12,832 nt of DNA from CAIVAT01 sp037131145 (GTDB lineage Bacteria > Bacteroidota > Bacteroidia > Bacteroidales > FEN-979): positions 1 through 12,832 of the forward strand of contig JBAXRP010000120.1 of NCBI GenBank assembly GCA_037131145.1, written 5' to 3'. The translations under genes and the position numbers were made by a program. The notes under the pieces are model-generated. The model had not been told where the DNA came from. It was given only the letters and a program-made list of their open reading frames with translations, and did no database searches. Each line of letters opens with the position of its first letter. The first letter of the stretch is position 1. Shown piece after piece: positions 1-6,268 of the stretch.

Positions 1-1094
1 ATACACAATCGTTACACACCAACGCCCTCGACGAAGCAATTGCTCTTCCCACCGATTTTTCAGCCCGCATCGCCCGGAATACCCAGATTTACTTGCAGGA
101 GGAGACAAACATCTGTCGTTCGGTCGATCCCTGGGCTGGCTCATATTATGTAGAATCTCTTACCCATGAAATTGCTCATGAAGCGTGGGCATTAATTGAG
201 GAGGTTGAAGCGTTGGGAGGCATGGCAAAAGCCATTGAAACCGGCATTCCTAAAATGCGCATCGAAGAGGCTTCGGCGCGGAAACAGGCGAGAATTGACT
301 CAGGTAAAGATAAAATTGTTGGAGTAAATTTAAACAGACTCAGCAAGGAAGATCCTATCGAAATTCTTAACGTTGATAATGCAGCAGTGCGGGAGTCGCA
401 GATTTTAAGGTTGAAACAATTGCGCGAAAACCGCAACAACGACGAGGTTCAGGCAGCGCTGGACGCTCTCACGAAATCGGCTGAAACCGGCGAAGGCAAC
501 CTGCTGGAGCTGGCAATTGACGCAGCCCGGAAGCGGGCGTCGTTGGGAGAGATTTCTTACGCATTGGAAAAAATATACGGGAGGTACAAAGCAGTGATAA
601 GAAGTATTTCCGGGGTTTATTCCTCAGAATCGAAGGATAACGAATCGTTTGCAAAAGCCCGCGAGCTTGCCGATCAATTTGCCGAAATGGAAGGTCGCCG
701 GCCTCGAATCATGATTGCAAAAATGGGACAGGACGGTCACGACCGCGGCGCCAAAGTGGTTGCCACCGGTTATGCCGACATCGGATTCGACGTTGATATT
801 GGTCCGTTGTTCCAAACCCCGCCGGAATCCGCGCGCCAGGCAGTTGAAAACGACGTTCACATCCTCGGCGTTTCAAGCCTTGCGGCGGGTCATAAAACCC
901 TGGTTCCGCAGGTCATTGAGGAACTGAAAAAACTCGGTCGCGAAGACATCATGGTTATTGTTGGCGGCGTCATTCCTTCTCAGGATTATCCCTTCCTCTA
1001 CGAATCGGGAGCTGTAGCCATCTTTGGACCTGGAACAGTAATTTCCGACGCCGGAATTAAATTGCTCGAAATTTTGATCGAAACCCGGAAATAA
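1..1094 (+). CDS. mutB: Methylmalonyl-CoA mutase large subunit, C-terminal part (5' end outside window)
   Basis: Adenosylcobalamin-dependent enzyme that interconverts methylmalonyl-CoA and succinyl-CoA in the cytoplasm, in the propionate/succinate pathway. The frame is open from base 3, so the apparent TTG start at 93 is internal and the true start lies upstream. The first visible residues (SLHTNALDEA, then ARNTQ and SVDPWAGSYYVE) are conserved parts of the substrate-binding barrel. The last ~130 residues form the B12-binding domain, with the DxHxxG motif as D-G-H-D-R-G at about 732-749 (the lower cobalt ligand His is the CAC at 738-740), followed by the SLAAGH and GGVIP segments typical of this fold. 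About 363 codons are visible, roughly half of the usual ~710. It ends in TAA at 1092-1094, three bases before the next gene, so the two are probably cotranscribed. Confidence in the family is very high; mutB is inferred from the fused barrel-plus-B12 layout. Confidence 0.95.
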   Translation, partial: TQSLHTNALDEAIALPTDFSARIARNTQIYLQEETNICRSVDPWAGSYYVESLTHEIAHEAWALIEEVEALGGMAKAIETGIPKMRIEEASARKQARIDSGKDKIVGVNLNRLSKEDPIEILNVDNAAVRESQILRLKQLRENRNNDEVQAALDALTKSAETGEGNLLELAIDAARKRASLGEISYALEKIYGRYKAVIRSISGVYSSESKDNESFAKARELADQFAEMEGRRPRIMIAKMGQDGHDRGAKVVATGYADIGFDVDIGPLFQTPPESARQAVENDVHILGVSSLAAGHKTLVPQVIEELKKLGREDIMVIVGGVIPSQDYPFLYESGAVAIFGPGTVISDAGIKLLEILIETRK

Positions 1095-1097
1095 TTG

Positions 1098-2318
1098 ATG
1101 AGGCTCCAAACCTTAACTCTTTCCAATGGAATCAGACTAATCCATCATTCTGTTTCAAGCCATGTTGCCCACTGCGGGATATTTATCAACGCCGGATCGC
1201 GCGATGAATCAGAGCGGGAACACGGACTGGCGCACTTCATAGAACATACAATTTTTAAAGGCACTGCAAAGCGCAGCGTTTTCCGGGTGCTCAATCGCCT
1301 CGAAAACGTTGGCGCCGATCTCGACGCTTATACAACCAAAGAGGATACCTGCATCAATGCCACGTTCCTGAGTGAATATTACGATCGCACACTGGAATTG
1401 TTCAGCGATATATTTTTCCATTCCATTTTTCCTGAGATGGAGCTGGAACGGGAAAAACAGGTAGTTGCCGACGAGATTCGCGCTTACCAGGATCAACCGG
1501 CAGAACAAATTTTCGATGATTTTGAGGATATGATTTTTGCCGGTCACCCGCTTGGCAGAAATATCCTCGGAACAGTAAAGAGTTTGAAAAAGATAGGAAA
1601 AACCGAAATTCTTGATTTCATCAGGAAAAACTATGCGTTAGATCAGGTGGTGATTGCCTCGGTAGGGAATATTGATTTCAAGCGCCTTGTCAGACTTGTG
1701 AGTAAATATTTCAGCGAACAACCTGAAAGAGACGCAGCGCCTTGCCGGGTTCCATTTTCGGGTTACATTCCAGATGTAAAGGAGCAGAAAAAAAAGATAT
1801 CCCAGGTTCATTGTCTGATTGGCGCGCCCGCCTATCCGTTTTCCGATGAACGGCGTTTTCCGCTTGCATTGTTAAACAATATGCTGGGCGGTCCAATTAT
1901 GAACTCGCGACTTTCGCTTGCCCTTCGCGAACGCAACGGTTTGACTTACCAAAACGAATCCAACTACACCGCCCATTCCGATTCGGGGATTATCAGCATA
2001 TATTTCGGCGCCGATCCCGTACATTATGAAAAAGCGTTATCAATCACTTTAAAAGAGTTGAAACGCCTTCGTGAGGAGAAACTCACCACTGTTCAGCTTC
2101 ATACAATTAAAAAGCAACTCACCGGTCAATTGTCAATAGCAGGCGAGTCGAATATGGCAGCCATGCTTGCCATCGGAAAAAGCTTTCTGATGCAGGACAG
2201 ATTTGACCCCATTGAAACTATTATATCCCGAATAGGATCAGTGACCGCAGATGAACTTCTTGAAATCGCTAATGAAATCTTTGAGGAAAAACGGTTGAGC
2301 AGACTGGTTTACAGGTGA
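1098..2318 (+). CDS. M16 family zinc metallopeptidase (processing-protease-like)
   Basis: Predicted zinc peptidase of the M16 (pitrilysin/mitochondrial processing peptidase) family, 406 aa, the usual length for the single-chain bacterial M16B type. The inverted zinc motif HxxEH is HFIEH at residues 46-50, and the third ligand is Glu126 in the segment ADEIRAY, 75 residues on, as the family requires. The C-terminal half carries the conserved Arg/Tyr pair in RERNGLTYQ. There is no signal peptide, so a cytoplasmic location is likely. I chose ATG 1098; a TTG lies directly before it at 1095, but family members start close to MRLQTLTLSNGIRL. It follows the mutase gene with a 3 bp gap and in the same frame, so it is probably in one operon. 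The substrate is unknown; the metabolic neighbour does not identify one. Confidence 0.93.
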   Translation: MRLQTLTLSNGIRLIHHSVSSHVAHCGIFINAGSRDESEREHGLAHFIEHTIFKGTAKRSVFRVLNRLENVGADLDAYTTKEDTCINATFLSEYYDRTLELFSDIFFHSIFPEMELEREKQVVADEIRAYQDQPAEQIFDDFEDMIFAGHPLGRNILGTVKSLKKIGKTEILDFIRKNYALDQVVIASVGNIDFKRLVRLVSKYFSEQPERDAAPCRVPFSGYIPDVKEQKKKISQVHCLIGAPAYPFSDERRFPLALLNNMLGGPIMNSRLSLALRERNGLTYQNESNYTAHSDSGIISIYFGADPVHYEKALSITLKELKRLREEKLTTVQLHTIKKQLTGQLSIAGESNMAAMLAIGKSFLMQDRFDPIETIISRIGSVTADELLEIANEIFEEKRLSRLVYR

Positions 2319-2337
2319 GCAGAATTTTTGCTATAAA

Positions 2338-3279
2338 ATGAAATTCATCGAAGAAAAAATAGGTGCAAGTGTGAACAACAGCGAAATCCTCATCTACCAA
2401 AACCCCAACGGCAGCATCAAAATTGATGTACGGCTGGAAGACGAAACTGTTTGGCTTACCCAGGACCAAATGGCAACCCTGTTCGGCAAAGGCAGAAGCA
2501 CGATAGCCGAGCATATCGGAAATGTTTTTGAGGAGGGTGAATTGGAGCAACCCCGAACCTGTCGGAAATTCCGACAAGTTCGCCAGGAGGGCGAAAGAAG
2601 GGTAGAACGAGAAATTGACTGCTACAATCTCGATGTAATCATATCGGTTGGTTACAGAGTTAAATCCCCCCAGGGCACCCAATTCCGCATCTGGGCAACC
2701 CAAAGGCTCAAAGAATACATCATCAAAGGTTTTGCCATGAACGACGACCGGTTTAAGTCGGGCAGTTCGATGAACTATTTCACCGAATTGCAGGAACGCA
2801 TCCGCGAAATCCGAATCTCCGAAAGATTTTTCTATCAGAAAATAAAGGACATCTACACCACCAGCATTGATTACGACCCGAAAGACGACAAAACCATTGC
2901 TTTCTTTAAAGTGGTTCAGAACAAATTGCTTTGGGCAATCACCGAGCAAACAGCCGCCGAATTGGTTTACCGGCGTGTTGATGCCAGCTTGCCTTTCCTG
3001 GGAATGCAGTCGTATGATAAAAAGAATACCGTATCTATAAAAAAATCAGATGTCAGCATTGCCAAAAACTACCTGAACGAAGACGAAATAAAACTGCTCG
3101 GTTTGTTGACAGAACAGTATCTGGCTTTTGCCGAAACAATGGCTCAGCAACGCACCCCAATGTACATGGCCGATTGGATACAACGATTGGACAGTGTTTT
3201 GCAGCTCAATGCCAGGGAACTGCTCAACCATGCAGGAAAAATCAGCCACGAAAAAGCGCTGAAGAAATCGGGTGAGTAA
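2338..3279 (+). CDS. rhuM: RhuM-family protein, C-terminally truncated by a TAA codon
   Basis: Belongs to the virulence RhuM family (named after a Salmonella SPI-3 gene), whose molecular function is unknown and which is often found inside type I restriction-modification operons. Family hallmarks seen in order: a helix-turn-helix-like N-terminal part (ETVWLTQDQMATLFGKGRST), the stretch NLDVIISVGYRVKS, GTQFRIWATQRLKEYI, then SIDYDP and the C-terminal segment DVSIAKNYLNEDE with MYMADWI. The 313 aa product stops at TAA 3277-3279. The same frame stays open for 32 more codons to 3378 and reads like the missing family C-terminus, so this is a recent truncation, a sequencing error, or read-through. 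It lies 19 bp after the peptidase gene but is accessory in character and unrelated to it. Two overlapping palindromes lie inside the gene (2555-2595). Confidence 0.88.
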   Translation: MKFIEEKIGASVNNSEILIYQNPNGSIKIDVRLEDETVWLTQDQMATLFGKGRSTIAEHIGNVFEEGELEQPRTCRKFRQVRQEGERRVEREIDCYNLDVIISVGYRVKSPQGTQFRIWATQRLKEYIIKGFAMNDDRFKSGSSMNYFTELQERIREIRISERFFYQKIKDIYTTSIDYDPKDDKTIAFFKVVQNKLLWAITEQTAAELVYRRVDASLPFLGMQSYDKKNTVSIKKSDVSIAKNYLNEDEIKLLGLLTEQYLAFAETMAQQRTPMYMADWIQRLDSVLQLNARELLNHAGKISHEKALKKSGE

Positions 3280-3378
3280 TTTGAGAAATTTAGGATGGCT
3301 CAGAATGTAATCGAGAAAGAGCAAAGCCTTAAAGAGATTGAAGAGGACATTAAGAGATTGAAAAAGCCTGAAAAATGA
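3280..3378 (+). pseudogene. Detached C-terminal tail of the RhuM gene
   Basis: Directly after the TAA at 3277-3279 the same frame codes FEKFRMAQNVIEKEQSLKE, then a charged coiled-coil-like run ending KKPEK and a TGA at 3376-3378. From memory of Bacteroidota RhuM proteins, the family does not end at SGE but goes on with an E-F-x-K-[FY]-R segment and a charged helix like this one. Restoring one codon (for example GAA or CAA at 3277) would give a 346 aa protein, which fits the family better. An ATG at 3295 could in principle restart translation as a 27 aa peptide, but I see no reason to think so. Confidence 0.6.
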
Positions 3379-3554
3379 AATTTATTGAGAGAAAATTAGA
3401 AAAGGCTTTTACCGGGTTACAACATAGCCCACGCTTCTTGGTCAGGCAAATTGGCTGGTCGCGCAAAAAGCCAACCTGCGACCAAAACCAGCCAAAGAGC
3501 TTGCCTACACAAACGCACGGGCAGACAGAAACATTGCAGCAAATTGACAGTTAA
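3375..3554 (+). pseudogene. Possible 5' remnant of a type I restriction subunit gene (hsdR), 59 codons
   Basis: The ATG at 3375 overlaps the TGA that ends the RhuM frame (ATGA), the layout of translationally coupled operon genes. The first residues, MKFIERKLEKAFTGL, resemble the start of many HsdR proteins (pattern M-K-F-x-E-x-x-L-E-x-A-F). After about 15 codons the resemblance ends and the frame becomes rich in Gln, Thr, Lys and Pro, closing at TAA 3552-3554, whereas HsdR is normally around 800-1000 aa. I read this as the left scar of a deletion or insertion that removed the rest of the gene. The match is short and recalled from memory, so the assignment is tentative; the 59 aa ORF may not be expressed at all. 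Confidence 0.35.
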
Positions 3555-3703
3555 GATGATGAAAAACAAAGAAAGCGAACTGGTAACAAAGGCTAAATGT
3601 AATAAGAGTTTCTGTGGTATTTCAACCATTCTGCCCCCCAGAAACTTCGATGCGGAAGCCAGGTTAGTATATCGCAATCCATTACAGTATAAAGTCTCAG
3701 CCG
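3379..3703. other. 325 bp without a confident gene; structured in its first part
   Basis: Apart from the doubtful 59-codon frame above, no coding pattern is convincing here on either strand. An 89-codon frame at 3451-3720 and an 86-codon frame on the other strand lack any recognisable family and look like chance. Bases 3451-3495 can form competing hairpins: TGGTCGC (3456-3462) pairs with GCGACCA (3478-3484), and GGCTGGT (3453-3459) pairs with ACCAGCC (3487-3493). The stretch 3555-3703 shows no clear TAnnTTTG promoter before the methyltransferase gene. The segment may be a dispersed non-coding repeat of the Bacteroidota. Confidence 0.45.
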
Positions 3704-4366
3704 ATGGAAGAGCTAATTAAATATTCCGAAAATCACACCACTCCCGAACCGGCGGCTCTGGCAAAACTGAACCGCGAAACGCACCTTACGCAGGTTTACC
3801 CGCAGATGCTTTCGGGACATTTACAGGGTACATTTTTGCGAATGGTTTGCCTGATGATTAAACCTCAACGTGTTCTTGAGATTGGGACTTTCACCGGATA
3901 TTCAGCTATTGCAATGGCTTTGGGGATGACTCCGCCGTCGGCATCTCCCCAAAAAGGGAGGGGAGAAAAGGTGTTGCATACTATTGAAGTTAATCAGGAG
4001 TTTGAGGAGGGTATAAGGAGATATTTCAAGGAAGCCGGCCTTGAAGATCAAATCGTTCTGCATATCGGGGAGGCGTTGGAAATTATTCCAGCCATAGATG
4101 AAGTTTGGGATTTGGTTTTCATTGACGCAGACAAACCGAATTACCTGAACTATTATAACATGGTATTTTCACGAGTCTGTCCAGGCGGGTTTATTATTGC
4201 CGATAATGTTCTCTGGGATGGGAAGGTTGTTGGAGATCGGGCAAAGATGGATAAAGATACGCGTGGGATCGTGGAGTTCAATGAGTTTGTTCAGCAAGAT
4301 GAGCGGGTAGAGAATTTACTATTGCCCATCAGAGACGGGTTGATGCTGATTAGAAAAATTGATTGA
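3704..4366 (+). CDS. Class I SAM-dependent O-methyltransferase (family 3, COG4122-like)
   Basis: Predicted cytoplasmic methyltransferase of the catechol/caffeoyl-CoA O-methyltransferase type, which uses S-adenosylmethionine and a divalent metal. The SAM-binding glycine motif is LEIGTFTGYSA at residues 58-68, followed by the acidic residue in HTIEVNQE (92-99). The metal/substrate segment is LVFIDADK (137-144), with DN at 167-168. These fit a bacterial member whose physiological substrate is unknown. At 220 aa it is slightly longer than the usual ~210. The excess sits at residues 76-88 (TPPSASPQKGRGE), where relatives have a few residues after the helix following the glycine motif; at DNA level this is a palindromic repeat inserted in frame (3929-3967). 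The start ATG 3704 precedes the typical N-terminal helix. It is convergent with purE and separated from it by 78 bp. Confidence 0.9.
   Translation: MEELIKYSENHTTPEPAALAKLNRETHLTQVYPQMLSGHLQGTFLRMVCLMIKPQRVLEIGTFTGYSAIAMALGMTPPSASPQKGRGEKVLHTIEVNQEFEEGIRRYFKEAGLEDQIVLHIGEALEIIPAIDEVWDLVFIDADKPNYLNYYNMVFSRVCPGGFIIADNVLWDGKVVGDRAKMDKDTRGIVEFNEFVQQDERVENLLLPIRDGLMLIRKID
3929..3967. repeat. Palindromic repeat inserted in frame in the O-methyltransferase gene
   Basis: Two hairpins in a row: GCCG-T-CGGC at 3934-3942, and CTCCCC (3945-3950) pairing with GGGGAG (3960-3965) around an A-rich loop (the inner GGGAG at 3956-3960 is an alternative arm). The codons give low-complexity residues rich in Pro, Ser, Lys and Gly, unlike the surrounding Rossmann fold. 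The bounds are estimated from the protein alignment I carry in memory and are uncertain by several bases. Confidence 0.6.
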
Positions 4367-4377
4367 AAATATGAGAA

Positions 4378-4411
4378 AAGCCAACTCTTATACAATTGGT
4401 ACAAGCCAACT
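4378..4411. repeat. 9 bp direct repeat flanking a weak hairpin between convergent genes
   Basis: AAGCCAACT occurs at 4378-4386 and again at 4403-4411, 25 bp apart. Between and partly within the copies, CTTATAC (4387-4393) can pair with GTACAAG (4399-4405), with one mismatch. It lies between the stops of the O-methyltransferase and purE. There is no T tract, so a terminator role is not shown. Confidence 0.4.
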
Positions 4412-4424
4412 GCAATAGATAGCG

Positions 4425-4444
4425 CCAGCTTACCAGCTTACCAG
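4425..4444 (-). repeat. Octamer tandem repeat (CTGGTAAG) directly after the purE stop
   Basis: Read on the minus strand, the purE TAG (4447-4445) is followed at once by two exact copies of CTGGTAAG (4444-4437 and 4436-4429) and a half copy CTGG (4428-4425). The same unit follows the hpt stop in the opposite orientation. Confidence 0.8.
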
Positions 4445-4951
4445 CTATACAGCTCTGTATTCAAACTTCACTCCCGCCAGCTCATCATTTGCCTTAATGA
4501 TCTTCATTTTAAGGTTTTCCTTAAACACAATCATTTTTTTTTGAATTTCAGGGTCGTTTAGTGCAAGAATTTCGGCGGCAAGGATTGCAGCATTCTGAGC
4601 GCCGTTAATGCCTACGGTTGCAACAGGGATGCCGGGAGGCATCTGGACTATTGAGAGCAGAGCGTCAAGCCCTTCCAGCGAGGCTTTGATTGGCACGCCA
4701 ATTACCGGAAGAATAGTCATTGCAGCTATGACGCCAGGAAGGTGAGCAGCCATCCCGGCAGCGGCAATGATGACGCTAATGCCGCGTGTAGGCGCCTTTT
4801 TCGCGAAATCTTCAACTTGTTCAGGCGTGCGGTGTGCCGACAGCGCATTGATCTCAAATGGTATATGCATATCGTTCAGAAACTTTGCAGCAGCTTCCAT
4901 CACCGGGAAATCGGAGGCGCTGCCCATGATGATACTTACTCTGGGTTCCAT
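4445..4951 (-). CDS. purE: N5-carboxyaminoimidazole ribonucleotide mutase (class I PurE)
   Basis: Cytoplasmic enzyme of de novo purine synthesis that converts N5-CAIR to CAIR. At 168 aa it has the usual class I length. Motifs in order: IIMGSASDFPVM (7-18, phosphate and carboxylate binding), SAHRTP (38-43, with the catalytic His40), the Gly/Ala-rich loop AAAGMAAHLPGV (63-74), and LEGLDALLSIVQMPPGIPVA (92-111), closed by the GINGAQNAA segment. I chose ATG 4951: a TTG 27 bp upstream (4978) is in frame, but it overlaps a promoter-like element, and family members begin close to MEPRVSIIMGS. It is divergent from hpt across 72 bp. No purK partner is visible, although class I PurE normally needs one elsewhere in the genome. 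Confidence 0.96.
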   Translation of the reverse strand: MEPRVSIIMGSASDFPVMEAAAKFLNDMHIPFEINALSAHRTPEQVEDFAKKAPTRGISVIIAAAGMAAHLPGVIAAMTILPVIGVPIKASLEGLDALLSIVQMPPGIPVATVGINGAQNAAILAAEILALNDPEIQKKMIVFKENLKMKIIKANDELAGVKFEYRAV

Positions 4952-4975
4952 GTAGGGATTATTGAAGGGAGCGGG

Positions 4976-4983
4976 CAAAATTA
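4976..4983 (-). promoter_or_regulatory. Bacteroidota-type -7 element for purE
   Basis: On the minus strand this reads TAATTTTG, a full match to TAnnTTTG, 24 bp before the chosen purE ATG. A start of transcription about 7 bp downstream would leave a leader of roughly 18 nt. No good TTTG -33 box is seen at the normal distance. Its position argues against the upstream TTG start of purE. Confidence 0.5.
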
Positions 4984-4995
4984 GTTATAAATGAC

Positions 4996-5003
4996 TACAT
5001 TTG
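4996..5003 (+). promoter_or_regulatory. Bacteroidota-type -7 element for hpt
   Basis: TACATTTG matches TAnnTTTG and lies 20 bp before ATG 5024. It falls inside the longer hpt frame that would begin at ATG 4991, which favours the downstream start. A second match, TAAGTTTG, is at 5014-5021 but is too close to ATG 5024 to serve that start. The -33 region is not recognisable. Confidence 0.45.
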
Positions 5004-5023
5004 CACACTTTAATAAGTTTGTT

Positions 5024-5563
5024 ATGACTAAAGTACAGGTTAGGGAACTGGTTTTTGAGAAATTTATTACAAGGGAAGAAATCGAAACTGCCGTACAACG
5101 GGTAGCCGATGATATTAACCGTGATTTTAAAGGAAAAAATCCATTGCTGCTTGCCATTCTAAACGGCGCTTTTATCTTTGCGTCAGACCTTATGCGCAAA
5201 ATCACTATCCCGTGTGAAATTTCATTTGTAAAGTTTGCTTCTTATTCCGGGACAAGCACTACATTAAAAGTCAAGGAATTAATTGGAGTTGACGAGGAAT
5301 TGAGAGGGCGCCACATCATAATCGTGGAAGATATCATTGACACTGGTATTACCATGGATAAACTTCTAACTGATATTCAGACCAAACAGCCGGAATGCGT
5401 GAAAGTCGCCTGTTTTTGTTTCAAACCCGAAGCTTTTCAGAAAGATTTCCCAATTGATTATATCGGTTTGAGTATTTCCAATGATTTTATTGTTGGTTAC
5501 GGACTTGATTATAATGGGCAGGGGAGGAATTTGCCGGATATTTATAAGGTTGTCAAGGAATAG
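5024..5563 (+). CDS. hpt: Hypoxanthine phosphoribosyltransferase
   Basis: Purine salvage enzyme that joins hypoxanthine (and usually guanine) to PRPP to give IMP or GMP in the cytoplasm. At 179 aa it has the usual length for the bacterial type. The PRPP-binding loop is VEDIIDTG (101-108); the N-terminal PPi-loop segment is LLAILNGAF (42-50), the flexible loop carries the conserved Ser-Tyr at 73-74 (FASYSGTST), and the purine-binding end is FIVGYGLDYN (155-164). ATG 4991 is an in-frame alternative adding 11 residues, but it lies before a promoter-like element and homologues start near MTKVQVRELVFEKFI. The gene shares a divergent regulatory region with purE, which suggests joint control of synthesis and salvage. 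It leads the row hpt-adk-obgE, an order that recurs in Bacteroidota. Confidence 0.95.
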   Translation: MTKVQVRELVFEKFITREEIETAVQRVADDINRDFKGKNPLLLAILNGAFIFASDLMRKITIPCEISFVKFASYSGTSTTLKVKELIGVDEELRGRHIIIVEDIIDTGITMDKLLTDIQTKQPECVKVACFCFKPEAFQKDFPIDYIGLSISNDFIVGYGLDYNGQGRNLPDIYKVVKE

Positions 5564-5587
5564 CTGGTAAGTTGGTAAGTTGGTAAG
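5564..5587 (+). repeat. Octamer tandem repeat (YTGGTAAG) directly after the hpt stop
   Basis: Three units follow the TAG stop (5561-5563) without a gap: CTGGTAAG, TTGGTAAG and TTGGTAAG. The unit is the one found after the purE stop on the other strand, so the purE-hpt pair is bracketed by inverted copies. The remaining 30 bp to adk are A/T rich with no clear promoter. Confidence 0.85.
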
Positions 5588-5617
5588 TTAACATTTATAA
5601 AAAATAAAAATTGAAGT

Positions 5618-6184
5618 ATGTTTAATTTGATTCTTTTTGGACCTCCGGGCGCCGGGAAAGGCACACAGGCCATAAAAATTGCCGAAAAATTCGGCTGGAA
5701 ACATGTATCAACAGGCGATATTCTCCGGGCGGAGGTGAGCCAGGGAACACCGCTGGGACTAAAGGTCAAATCGGTGATGGACGCCGGACATCTCGTGTCG
5801 GATGAATTGTTGATCGAAATAATGGAATCTGTTTTTGTTAAGAACAGCGCCGTCAGTGGTTTTGTTCTGGATGGATTTCCACGCACCCTTAAACAGGCTC
5901 AGGAACTTGATGGAATGCTTCATAAACTGGGTCATGCTGTCACAATGGTGCTTGCGCTGGAAGTGAATGAGGAGGAGTTGGTTAAACGTTTGCTGAAACG
6001 CGCCCAGGAACAAGGTAGATTGGATGACACCGAAGATGTTGTCAAGAACCGACTTGTGCAATACCACCGCCATACCAAGCCCCTCATTGATTATTACAAG
6101 GAAAAAGATTTGTATCAGGAAGTTTACGGTGTTGGTTCGATTGAAGATATTTTTAGTCAGCTCTGTTCCGTAATTAAAACTTAA
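5618..6184 (+). CDS. adk: Adenylate kinase, short form
   Basis: Cytoplasmic enzyme that interconverts ATP plus AMP with two ADP. The P-loop is GPPGAGKGT (8-16), the AMP-binding segment starts with STGDILR (31-37), and LDGFPRT is at 84-90. The lid is the short, zinc-free kind: GRLDD (133-137) leads directly into the helix with the conserved Arg145. At 188 aa it has the length of short-lid adenylate kinases, common in Bacteroidota. Start ATG 5618 is 54 bp after the hpt stop and 7 residues before the P-loop, as expected. It is probably cotranscribed with hpt, although the repeat between them could alter transcript stability. It stops at TAA 6182-6184, directly followed by a GC-rich hairpin repeat. 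Confidence 0.97.
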   Translation: MFNLILFGPPGAGKGTQAIKIAEKFGWKHVSTGDILRAEVSQGTPLGLKVKSVMDAGHLVSDELLIEIMESVFVKNSAVSGFVLDGFPRTLKQAQELDGMLHKLGHAVTMVLALEVNEEELVKRLLKRAQEQGRLDDTEDVVKNRLVQYHRHTKPLIDYYKEKDLYQEVYGVGSIEDIFSQLCSVIKT

Positions 6185-6221
6185 CCCAACCCCCTGACCC
6201 CATCCCCTAAAAGGGAAGGGG
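6185..6221. repeat. GC-rich hairpin repeat directly after the adk stop
   Basis: A run of C-rich blocks leads into an imperfect hairpin: CCCC (6198-6201) and TCCC (6203-6206) pair with GGGA (6213-6216) and GGGG (6218-6221) around an A-rich loop, with one A-A mismatch. It resembles the C-run/A-loop/G-run hairpin inserted in the O-methyltransferase gene. No T tract follows on the plus strand, so it is a repeat element rather than a classical terminator, although it could protect the 3' end of the adk message. Confidence 0.65.
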
Positions 6222-6268
6222 AAAGAAGCGTACCTTATTGCTGAGGAATTTAGCAGGGGGTATCGCAA

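Noticed and set aside
93..1094. A separate 333-codon gene starting at TTG 93.
   Set aside because: The frame is open to the left edge and the residues before 93 match the conserved mutase barrel, so this is an internal codon.
3451..3720. An 89-codon frame before the O-methyltransferase.
   Set aside because: It has no recognisable family, overlaps hairpin-rich sequence, and runs into the next gene in another frame.
4378..4411. An intrinsic terminator between the O-methyltransferase and purE.
   Set aside because: The stem is short and mismatched and has no T tract on either strand.
4952..4978. Nine-residue N-terminal extension of PurE from TTG 4978.
   Set aside because: That codon overlaps a TAnnTTTG promoter-like element, and the family starts at the ATG 4951.
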